DNA of 7,579 nucleotides from an uncultured Anaerolineae bacterium (GTDB taxonomy: Bacteria; Chloroflexota; Anaerolineae; Anaerolineales; UBA11858), in the NCBI GenBank assembly GCA_937893815.1, contig CALCSH010000295.1, positions 1 to 7,579 on the forward strand. Reading direction: 5' to 3'. Shown here piece after piece: positions 1 through 6,049 of this stretch (position 1 is its first letter; the number at the start of each line of letters is the position of its first letter). Position numbers and translations under genes: made by a program. Under the pieces are notes generated by a model. That model ran no database searches. It saw nothing but the letters and a program-made list of their open reading frames with translations, and was not told the DNA's origin.

Positions 1-2
1 GT

Positions 3-1484
3 ACGGCCGATATGGACACCGTCATGGCCGAAATCGACGCCTCCTGGCCCGGTAAAGATATGATGGAGCCTGCGGTTGTTGATGGCCCCACTATCACGGT
101 TTGGGCTGATGATACCCGTTCGGCGATCATATTGGCGCTTGCCGATGAATTTGCGGCTACCTATGGCGTGAATCTGGTTGTTGAGGAAGTAGCTTCGATC
201 CGCGATAACTTTGTGGTTGCTGCTCCTGCTGGCGAAGGCCCCGATATTTTCATCGGCGCCCACGACTGGCTGGGACAGGTTGTTGCCAGTGGTCTGGTTT
301 TGCCGATTGACCTCGGCGACAAAGCTGACTTGTTCACCGATGTTTCCATCACCGGTTGTACGTATGAAGGCGAGCTTTACTGTATGCCTTACGCCGTCGA
401 AAACCTCGGCTTTTTCTATAATACGGATATGGTCGAGACTCCGCCGGTAACCTGGGAAGAGGCTGTTGCAATGGGTCAGGCACTGATTGACTCTGGCGAT
501 GTCACTTATGGTATGGCGCTGACAGGCACTACCTACGATGCATTCCCCATAATGACTGCCTTTGGTGGTTACGTCTTCGGGCGTGACGCTGATGGTAACT
601 ACGATCCCACCGACGTTGGTATTGACGGCGAAGGCATGATTGCGGCTGGCGATTTCATCTCTGCACAGGTTGCCTCGGGTTGGATGTCGGATAACACCGA
701 TTGGGACACCGCCCACGTTCTCTTTGAGACCGGTGAGGTTCCCTTCATCATGGCTGGCCCCTGGGCGCTGGATCGTCTGCGCGCTTCTGGCGTGCCTTAT
801 GCTATCACCAACTTCCCCGATGGCGGACGCCCCTTTGCGGGTGTTCAGGCCTTCTTCGTCAACGCTTTTAGTGAAAATGCACTTCTGGCTCAGGCCTTCC
901 TGACTGAGTTCATCGCCACAGAAGACGTTATGACACAGTTGCTTGAGGCCGGTAACCGCGCTTCGGCGTTCGTTCCCGTCGTCGAAGCGACCGAAGATGC
1001 CGACCTGGCTGCCATTGGTGCTGCTGGCGCCGATGCTATGCTGATGCCCGCCATCCCCGAAATGGGCACCGTTTGGGGCTCTTGGGGCGATGCTTTCTCT
1101 CTGATTATTCAGAGCGGCGAAGAACCCGCGGTTGCTCTGGCGACCGCTGGCGCGCAGGTTCGCGATTTGATCGCTGGCGCGTTGGCCGGTATGGTCAATG
1201 TTCCTGGTTCCTGGCAGGCCGCGGCTGGCTGCGAAGGCGACTGGGACCCTGCTTGTGAAGTCACTGCCCTGACCCTGGGCGATGATGGCCTCTACACCGG
1301 CAGCTTTGAACTGCCCGCCGGTGACTACGAAGGCAAAGTTGCTCTCGATGGTAGCTGGGCGCTCAACTATGGTGTGGATGGCGCGCAAGATGGCGACAAC
1401 TACCCCTTCAGCTTGACGGCTGACGGCACCGTAACCTTTACCTACGATCCTGAAACTCACTTGCTCGAGATCGTCACCGAGTAA
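3..1484 (+). CDS. malE: Maltose/maltodextrin ABC transporter substrate-binding protein with C-terminal X25-type module (5' partial)
   Basis: Extracytoplasmic sugar-binding protein that delivers maltodextrins to MalF/MalG. Counting from the ATG at 12, residues ~27-390 resemble the MalE-type SBP family: TITVWADDTR opens the first lobe, GPDIFIGAHDWLG follows, then LYCMPYAVENLGFFYN with TWEEA, and a VPFIMAGPWAL motif. Residues ~397-487 form a separate module starting at VPGSW. It has a Cys pair, GDWDPAC, GSFELPAGDYEGKVAL, GSWALNYG and TFTYDPETH, the pattern of the X25 modules found in amylopullulanases. The frame is open to the window edge, no Shine-Dalgarno precedes codon 12, and no signal peptide is present, so the real start lies upstream. 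The only four cysteines form two CX7C pairs (C116/C124 and C407/C415), which fits an exported protein. The maltodextrin assignment rests on family resemblance plus the malFG and GH13 neighbours. Confidence is high for SBP and good for the X25 module. Confidence 0.9.
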   Translation, partial: TADMDTVMAEIDASWPGKDMMEPAVVDGPTITVWADDTRSAIILALADEFAATYGVNLVVEEVASIRDNFVVAAPAGEGPDIFIGAHDWLGQVVASGLVLPIDLGDKADLFTDVSITGCTYEGELYCMPYAVENLGFFYNTDMVETPPVTWEEAVAMGQALIDSGDVTYGMALTGTTYDAFPIMTAFGGYVFGRDADGNYDPTDVGIDGEGMIAAGDFISAQVASGWMSDNTDWDTAHVLFETGEVPFIMAGPWALDRLRASGVPYAITNFPDGGRPFAGVQAFFVNAFSENALLAQAFLTEFIATEDVMTQLLEAGNRASAFVPVVEATEDADLAAIGAAGADAMLMPAIPEMGTVWGSWGDAFSLIIQSGEEPAVALATAGAQVRDLIAGALAGMVNVPGSWQAAAGCEGDWDPACEVTALTLGDDGLYTGSFELPAGDYEGKVALDGSWALNYGVDGAQDGDNYPFSLTADGTVTFTYDPETHLLEIVTE

Positions 1485-1500
1485 AGTTTCAACTGTAAAA

Positions 1501-1534
1501 AAAGAAGGCCGAAGTATTTACTTCGGCCTTCTTT
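1501..1534 (+). terminator. Perfect 14-bp hairpin between malE and malF
   Basis: AAAGAAGGCCGAAG (1501-1514) is exactly complementary to CTTCGGCCTTCTTT (1521-1534), with a 6-nt loop, TATTTA. An A-run precedes it (1497-1503), and the 3' arm ends in a pyrimidine tract. It starts 16 nt after the malE stop. The free U tail after the stem is weak (GCAATC follows), so partial termination or 3'-end protection of malE mRNA is likelier than a full stop. Binding-protein genes are often expressed more than their permease genes, and hairpins in this position commonly contribute. The A-run would also make it work for transcripts on the - strand. Confidence 0.75.
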
Positions 1535-1550
1535 GCAATCATTTCACCGT

Positions 1551-1556
1551 TATAAT
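1551..1556 (+). promoter_or_regulatory. Candidate -10 box upstream of malF
   Basis: A perfect TATAAT lies 17 nt after the malE-malF hairpin and 48 nt before the malF start codon. At 17-18 nt upstream spacing only CTTCTT or CCTTCT is present, a poor -35 match. TTGCAA (1533-1538) resembles a -35 but lies only 12 nt away. It could be a weak internal promoter for malFG, but the sequence alone does not establish it. Confidence 0.3.
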
Positions 1557-1590
1557 TTAATTCATCAAACTCTACCGTCTGTATCTCTGG

Positions 1591-1597
1591 AAGGAGG
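1591..1597 (+). promoter_or_regulatory. Strong ribosome binding site of malF
   Basis: AAGGAGG lies 6 nt before the ATG at 1604, a near-perfect Shine-Dalgarno at good spacing. It fixes the malF start and excludes the out-of-frame ATG at 1608. Confidence 0.85.
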
Positions 1598-1603
1598 TCG
1601 CAT

Positions 1604-3175
1604 ATGAATGTAACTGGTAGTGCCAAATCCACTACGCCTGTTGCATATATCTTGCGTTTGCTCTCGCTGCTGATTATTGATGGATTCTTGGTCTGGTTTG
1701 GATACCGGCAAGCGTTGCTCGGCAACTACACCCTGGTGGTGCTTCTGGCAATCGTGGGGATGTTCATCTCGGCGGTTTTTCTGTTTAACCGTGCCTACCC
1801 CTTGCGATGGATGGCCCCCGGATTAGCGTTGATGATTATGTTCTCCGTCTATCCAAACTTCCTCACCATCTATGTCGGATTCACCAATTATGGCGATGGA
1901 CACCTCCTGACCAAAGAGCAATCCATAATCCAAATTGAAAAAGCCCGTTACCTACCCGAGGGTGGTTCTGCCTATACCTGGACGGCCTTCAAATCGGATG
2001 CGGGTGAATACGCCTTATGGCTGCTCGATGAAACAGGCATTGGCTACCTTGCTTTTGAGGGACAGCCGATTACCCAGGTTCAGCCGGGGGAGATGGGCGT
2101 AGGTGAACTGGATAGCAAAGGCATTCCACAATCGATCACTGGCTACCAACGCCTGAATGCTTTACTCGCCGTGGCAGATCCCAACCTGGGGGAAATCAAA
2201 TTTGGCGCGGACGAGAATATCGTCCAAATCCAATCGCCCAGCCGTGCTGCCGCATACGAACAAAAATATGTTTATGACCCTGAACAAGATGCCATGATTG
2301 ACCAGGAAACTGGAAAAATCTATTTTCAAGTAGATGGTACCTTTCGCACCGTGGATGGAAAAGTCATTATTCCGGGCTATCAAGCATATATCGGCATACA
2401 AAACTTTAAAGATTTTATCGTCAGCCCGGCGCTGCGCGGCCCGCTCGTGCGCATTATTGTCTGGAACTTTATCTTCCCGCTGTTGAGCGTATTCTTGCAG
2501 TTCTCTCTGGGGTTGGGAATCGCCTTGTTGTACAATGACCCCAAATTTCCGGGCAAGCGTCTGGTGCGTAGTCTGCTCCTGATTCCCTACACCATCCCCA
2601 GTCTGATTACGATCCTCATCTGGCGGGGGATGCTTAACCCCGAGGTCGGTGTAATCAACCGGATGCTTTCATCGCTCTTCGGCGCCAACCCCGCCTGGTT
2701 TGCAGACCCCTGGCTGGCAAAATTCGCCCTGATTGTTGTCAACTTGTGGCTCGGCTACCCTTACTATATGCTGGTTTGCAGCGGCGCGTTACAGTCGATC
2801 CCCAGTGAAATTTATGGCGCGGCTAAAGTGGATGGCACCAATATCTGGCAGAGTTTCCGTTTCATTACGCTGCCTCTGTTGCTGGTGTCTGTTGGGCCGC
2901 TCTTGCTGGCATCATATATTTACAATTTTAATAACTTCAACCTGATTTATCTATTCTTGCAAGGCGGCCCGCCGATTTCCGGTGCAGCGACCCGCGCCGG
3001 GCACACAGATATTATGATCAGTTATGTTTACAACCTGGCGTTTGAGGGTGGGCGTGGACAGAACTTTGGCTTGGCGGCCGCAGTGACCCTGCTGATTTTC
3101 CTGGTTGTGATAGGTATTTCCCTGATCCAGTTCCGCTATACCCGAATGTGGGAGGAGGTGAGTGAAAATGTCTGA
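1604..3175 (+). CDS. malF: Maltose/maltodextrin ABC transporter permease MalF
   Basis: Inner-membrane permease that pairs with MalG to form the translocation channel. At 523 residues it is close to the 514 of E. coli MalF. Eight hydrophobic segments are visible at roughly 13-34, 42-63, 69-92, 283-308, 320-344, 374-396, 423-445 and 488-512. A large hydrophilic region at ~93-280 between segments 3 and 4 matches the periplasmic P2 domain of MalF, which contacts the binding protein. It opens with FTNYGDGHLLTKEQS, reminiscent of enteric MalF. The cytoplasmic EAA loop that docks on the ATPase is at ~402-421 (EIYGAAKVDGTNIWQSF, then ITLPLL). The P2 loop and eight-helix topology separate MalF from the shorter six-helix sugar permeases, so the assignment is firm. 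The stop overlaps the malG start, implying translational coupling. No ATPase gene is present in the window. Confidence 0.95.
   Translation: MNVTGSAKSTTPVAYILRLLSLLIIDGFLVWFGYRQALLGNYTLVVLLAIVGMFISAVFLFNRAYPLRWMAPGLALMIMFSVYPNFLTIYVGFTNYGDGHLLTKEQSIIQIEKARYLPEGGSAYTWTAFKSDAGEYALWLLDETGIGYLAFEGQPITQVQPGEMGVGELDSKGIPQSITGYQRLNALLAVADPNLGEIKFGADENIVQIQSPSRAAAYEQKYVYDPEQDAMIDQETGKIYFQVDGTFRTVDGKVIIPGYQAYIGIQNFKDFIVSPALRGPLVRIIVWNFIFPLLSVFLQFSLGLGIALLYNDPKFPGKRLVRSLLLIPYTIPSLITILIWRGMLNPEVGVINRMLSSLFGANPAWFADPWLAKFALIVVNLWLGYPYYMLVCSGALQSIPSEIYGAAKVDGTNIWQSFRFITLPLLLVSVGPLLLASYIYNFNNFNLIYLFLQGGPPISGAATRAGHTDIMISYVYNLAFEGGRGQNFGLAAAVTLLIFLVVIGISLIQFRYTRMWEEVSENV
3153..3158 (+). promoter_or_regulatory. 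Ribosome binding site that decides the malG start
   Basis: AGGAGG lies inside the last codons of malF. It is 9 nt from the ATG at 3168 but only 3 nt from the in-frame GTG at 3162. The spacing favours ATG 3168. Confidence 0.75.
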
Positions 3176-4070
3176 TCCGAAAACTTCATCAAGCGCGAAT
3201 TCCCTGTTCACCTCGCTAAAATTCCAGCGGCGAGCCGGGATTGTCATTCGTTGGATAATTGCCGTGATTTTGATCATTTTTGCTGTTTTCCCGGTGTTGT
3301 GGATCATTTCAGCGGCTTTCAACCCTTCCAGTTCCCTGGCTACTCAACACCTGATCCCTGAAAACGCTAGTCTGGCAAATTTCCGCACGTTGTTTAACAG
3401 CGATGTTTTCCCCTTTCCTTTGTGGATGTGGAACTCGATAAAAGTGACCTCTATCTCCACAATATTGGCGCTTTTCGTGACAACCATTGCGGCCTTTGCT
3501 TTCTCGCGGTTTCGTTTTTCGGGCCGCCAAAACCTGATGAAAATCATGCTGCTCTTCCAGGTTTTTCCATCACTGTTATCAATTGTCGCCATCTTCTATT
3601 TGATCAATCAGGTTGGTGATGTGATTCCCTTTTTTGGTCTGGATACTCATGCCGGGCTGATCCTCGTCTATCTTGGCGGTGCCATGAGCATCAACATCTG
3701 GCTGCTAAAAGGATTTTTCGATACCATCCCGCGTGATATTGATGAATCGGCGATGGTCGATGGCGCTACACATTGGCAAATTTTTACTCGTTTGCTCTTC
3801 CCATTGATGCGCCCCATGCTGGTTGTGGTTGCCATTCTCTCGTTTATTGGCACTTTTGGCGATTTCATCCTGGCCCGCATTTTGCTGCGTTCCACGGAGA
3901 GCTACACCCTGATGGTCGGTTTGCAGATTTATACCGCCGGAATGTTCTCTCAAAAATGGGGTGTCTTTGCTGCCGGAGCCTTGCTCGGCGCACTGCCGAT
4001 CATGATCGTTTACCTCGTGCTGCAAGATCAGATCATCGGTGGTTTGACGCAAGGGGCTGTCAAAGGTTAG
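3168..4070 (+). CDS. malG: Maltose/maltodextrin ABC transporter permease MalG
   Basis: Second inner-membrane permease of the maltodextrin importer. It has 300 residues from ATG 3168, near the ~296 of E. coli MalG. Six hydrophobic segments appear at roughly 27-49, 93-115, 122-147, 162-185, 212-240 and 264-290. The ATPase-docking EAA loop is at ~190-208 (DIDESAMVDGATHWQIF, followed by LLFPLM). The start overlaps the last 8 nt of malF. An alternative GTG at 3162 would add two residues but sits too close to the Shine-Dalgarno. Gene order malE-malF-malG matches classical maltose loci. A hairpin 46 nt after the stop probably ends the transcript. The family call is firm, and maltodextrin as substrate follows from MalF's P2 loop and the GH13 neighbours. 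Confidence 0.94.
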   Translation: MSDPKTSSSANSLFTSLKFQRRAGIVIRWIIAVILIIFAVFPVLWIISAAFNPSSSLATQHLIPENASLANFRTLFNSDVFPFPLWMWNSIKVTSISTILALFVTTIAAFAFSRFRFSGRQNLMKIMLLFQVFPSLLSIVAIFYLINQVGDVIPFFGLDTHAGLILVYLGGAMSINIWLLKGFFDTIPRDIDESAMVDGATHWQIFTRLLFPLMRPMLVVVAILSFIGTFGDFILARILLRSTESYTLMVGLQIYTAGMFSQKWGVFAAGALLGALPIMIVYLVLQDQIIGGLTQGAVKG

Positions 4071-4116
4071 AATATGTCCGCTAAAATGCGGCGCTACGAA
4101 ATTCCATGATGAAACT

Positions 4117-4146
4117 GGCCGTACTGATAAACTCAGTGCGGCCTTT
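4117..4146 (+). terminator. Likely Rho-independent terminator after malG
   Basis: GGCCGTACTGA (4117-4127) pairs with TCAGTGCGGCC (4133-4143) through ten Watson-Crick pairs and one G-U pair, with loop TAAAC. TTTAATC follows. The stem is GC-rich at its base but the U tract is short. Its place between malG and the GH13 genes suggests the transporter and hydrolase genes form separate transcripts. A smaller CCGC/GCGG hairpin (4078-4091) lies just upstream. Confidence 0.55.
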
Positions 4147-4201
4147 AATCGTCTATTGGAAAGAATTGGCAGATTTGTGTGATGGTCAAATGAAGATTGA
4201 A

Positions 4202-4271
4202 CACTGCGGAGTACGCAGAGATCGCTGAGTAAGAAATGTTTTTCTCTGCGTTCTCAGCGCTCTCAGCGGTG
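4202..4271. repeat. Imperfect palindromic intergenic repeat, CGCAGAG type
   Basis: Two arms of about 33-34 nt (4202-4235 and 4239-4271) with a 3-nt loop. When one arm is reverse-complemented, about 25 of 34 positions match, and several mismatches would still allow G-U pairing. Each arm is itself built of staggered units close to CGCNGAG (TACGCAGAG, ATCGCTGAG; CTCTGCG, CTCAGCG, CTCAGCG on the other side). It has no coding capacity of its own. The form matches short dispersed palindromic repeats common in environmental bacterial genomes. Its copy number elsewhere cannot be seen here. Confidence 0.7.
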
Positions 4272-4280
4272 CAAATTTGC
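4271..4280. promoter_or_regulatory. 10-bp perfect palindrome, possible operator
   Basis: GCAAATTTGC is self-complementary and abuts the end of the larger repeat. It is followed by CTTGA-7 nt-TCAAG (4280-4296). The GCAAA/TTTGC half-sites resemble those of some LacI-family sugar regulators, but those usually have a central CG that is absent here. The position upstream of the GH13 gene suits an operator. No clear promoter could be placed around it, so this is weak. Confidence 0.2.
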
Positions 4281-4350
4281 TTGAGTTTCGTTCAAGTTTT
4301 TGTTGACCACTACAGAATTGGAAAATTTGGCTCAGAAATGGATTACCCGT

Positions 4351-6006
4351 ATGGAAGATTTTGTATTTGGCACCCTCGCAACCGACGAACTCAAACTCAT
4401 CCACCACCGTGCATTGCGGCGGGGGGTGCAGCACGCCCATGCTATCTCGCCGCGCGACCCTTTACCTGGGCAACCCGTCACCCTGAGTGTAACCATCGGC
4501 CCTGACCTGCAAGCTGATCAGTTGGTCTGCTATTACACGCTGGATGGCAACCTGCCCGCGGGGTCAAAAGGCGTGGCTGAAAACGGGACTGTGATCCAGC
4601 TCGAAAAGCAGGCTGTACACTGGGATACCCTCCTGTGGGGGTACCTGAACGAGTGGCAGGGGATCATCCCCGCGCAGCCTGAAGGCACGCTGGTGCGCTA
4701 CCGCATAGGTGCCTGGGCTGGCGATGGCGATGAAACTTTCGCCGACTGGCCCGAAGTGCAAACGACAATTGAAATCGCCGCAGGCGCCTTCTTCAAAGGC
4801 CAGCCACTCCCCGATGTTAAGCCAGGCGATCCGCATACGGGCAACACCTTTACCTACAGCGTAGACCGTCTCACCGTGCCCACGTGGGCGCGTGAAGCGG
4901 TAATCTACCAGATTTTTGTTGACCGCTTTTTCCCCGGTCGGGGGGATGACTGGCAAACCCCCGCTGATTTATTGGGTTTCTTTGGCGGAACCCTGTGGGG
5001 TGTTGCTGAGAAAATGAACTATATCGCCGATCTTGGAATCAACTGCATCTGGCTCAGCCCGATATTCCCCAGCCCCACCCACCACGGTTACGATGCCACC
5101 GATCTCTATCGGGTAGAGCCGCGCCTCGGTGGCGATGAGGCATTGCGGGAAGTTGTCGCGGCTGCGCATTCGCGTGGCATGCGCGTCGTGCTCGACTTCG
5201 TTTGCAATCATATTTCCGATCAGCACCCAATCTTTCAGGATGCCCTCCATAGCGAGTCCAGCCCTTACCGCGATTGGTTCACCTTTGATGATTCAGATCT
5301 CGGCTACCGCGGCTTTTTTGGAGTCAAATCCATGCCGCAGGTCAATCTGGCAACCCCCGCGGCGCGTGACTGGATGATTGATACCGCCCGCTACTGGCTG
5401 CGTGAATTCAATATCGATGGTTATCGTCTGGATTATGCCCTCGGCCCCGGCCCGAATTTTTGGGTTGATTTCTGGACGGCCTGCAAAGCTGAGAACCCAG
5501 ATTGCTTCTGTTTCGGCGAGATTATCGATGCCCCCTTTGTGCAGAAAACCTATATCGGGCGGCTAGATGGCTGCCTCGATTTCTTCGCCGCTGATGCCCT
5601 GCGCCGCGCCTATGGTTTCAACCTGTGGGATGAAGACCATCTGGAGCGTTTTATCGACCGCCACAGCGCCTACTTCCCGCCAGATTTTGTGATGCCCACT
5701 TTTTTGGATAATCACGATATGGATCGCTTTTTGTTTATCGCCGGTGGTGATATTGATGCCCTCCAGCGCGCTGCCGCAGCGCAGATGCGCCTGCCCGGCC
5801 CGCCGATTATCTACTATGGCACTGAAGTGGGACTAAATCACGCGCACAGCGCCCAAGAGGGTGGTGGTATCCATGTCAGCCGCGTCCCCATGCTGTGGGA
5901 CAAAGAGCAAGATCAGGAATTGTTGGCCTTTTACAAGGAAATTATCCATCAACGTATAGAGAATTTCACCACCAAGGCACGAAGTCACCAAGAGAGTAAA
6001 AGATAA
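4351..6006 (+). CDS. GH13 alpha-glucan hydrolase (neopullulanase/cyclomaltodextrinase/alpha-amylase-like), C-terminal domain missing
   Basis: Predicted cytoplasmic alpha-1,4-glucan hydrolase of 551 residues from ATG 4351. Residues 1-~178 are a beta-rich N-terminal module (YYTLDGNLP, TLLWGYLNEWQG, TLVRYRIGAW) like those before the barrel in neopullulanase-type enzymes, though not a clear CBM34. The barrel starts at W179 (REAVIYQIFVDRF). All GH13 regions are present: I D282-FVCNH287; II R359-L-D361 nucleophile; III E390 acid/base in FGEI; IV DNHD with D456. The usual C-terminal beta domain is absent: after FYKEIIHQR the protein ends in a tail (540-551) encoded by a palindromic repeat. No signal peptide is seen. 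In-frame TTG codons at 4300/4303 would add up to 17 residues, but neither start has a good Shine-Dalgarno. ATG 4351 was chosen because MEDFVFGTL looks like a natural beginning. GH13 membership is certain; the exact substrate and the activity without domain C are not. Confidence 0.88.
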   Translation: MEDFVFGTLATDELKLIHHRALRRGVQHAHAISPRDPLPGQPVTLSVTIGPDLQADQLVCYYTLDGNLPAGSKGVAENGTVIQLEKQAVHWDTLLWGYLNEWQGIIPAQPEGTLVRYRIGAWAGDGDETFADWPEVQTTIEIAAGAFFKGQPLPDVKPGDPHTGNTFTYSVDRLTVPTWAREAVIYQIFVDRFFPGRGDDWQTPADLLGFFGGTLWGVAEKMNYIADLGINCIWLSPIFPSPTHHGYDATDLYRVEPRLGGDEALREVVAAAHSRGMRVVLDFVCNHISDQHPIFQDALHSESSPYRDWFTFDDSDLGYRGFFGVKSMPQVNLATPAARDWMIDTARYWLREFNIDGYRLDYALGPGPNFWVDFWTACKAENPDCFCFGEIIDAPFVQKTYIGRLDGCLDFFAADALRRAYGFNLWDEDHLERFIDRHSAYFPPDFVMPTFLDNHDMDRFLFIAGGDIDALQRAAAAQMRLPGPPIIYYGTEVGLNHAHSAQEGGGIHVSRVPMLWDKEQDQELLAFYKEIIHQRIENFTTKARSHQESKR

Positions 6007-6033
6007 TTTTGCTGTTCTTCGTGCCTTGGTGGT
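5968..6033. repeat. Palindromic repeat, CACCAAGG type, spanning a gene end
   Basis: ACCACCAAGGCACGAAG (5968-5984) is perfectly complementary to the 17 nt at 6017-6033, enclosing 32 nt. The left side continues with similar units (CACCAAGG, CACGAAG, TCACCAAG). It contains the last 12 codons and the stop of the preceding GH13 gene, and ends 5 nt before the next gene's Shine-Dalgarno. The RNA could fold into a strong hairpin between the two genes, but no U tract follows, so it is not an obvious terminator. Repeats of this style are familiar from environmental genomes, including Chloroflexota; this is recalled, not searched. Confidence 0.75.
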
Positions 6034-6038
6034 ACATC

Positions 6039-6042
6039 AGGA
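6039..6042 (+). promoter_or_regulatory. Ribosome binding site that decides the second GH13 start
   Basis: AGGA lies 7 nt before ATG 6050. The alternative in-frame TTG at 6026 sits inside the palindromic repeat with no Shine-Dalgarno, so ATG 6050 is preferred. Confidence 0.6.
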
Positions 6043-6049
6043 AACTTTT

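Noticed and set aside
1489..1725. 78-codon open frame on the - strand across the malE-malF gap
   Set aside because: It runs through the hairpin and into malF, and the malF start with its strong Shine-Dalgarno accounts for this region.
4303..4308. TTGACC as a -35 box for the first GH13 gene
   Set aside because: No acceptable -10 hexamer is found 15-18 nt downstream.
4236..4505. Small + strand frame beginning inside the palindromic repeat
   Set aside because: It overlaps the GH13 gene out of frame, and its start is within repeat DNA without a ribosome binding site.
4564..4956. 130-codon open frame on the - strand
   Set aside because: It is antisense to the N-terminal module of the first GH13 gene, with no protein family features.
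4202..6033. The two palindromes as a CRISPR array or as ends of one transposon around the first GH13 gene
   Set aside because: The two repeats differ in sequence, there are no regularly spaced direct repeats, no transposase is present, and no target-site duplication could be identified.
6026..6049. TTG start adding 8 residues to the second GH13
   Set aside because: It falls in the right arm of the palindromic repeat with no Shine-Dalgarno; ATG 6050 has AGGA at 7 nt.
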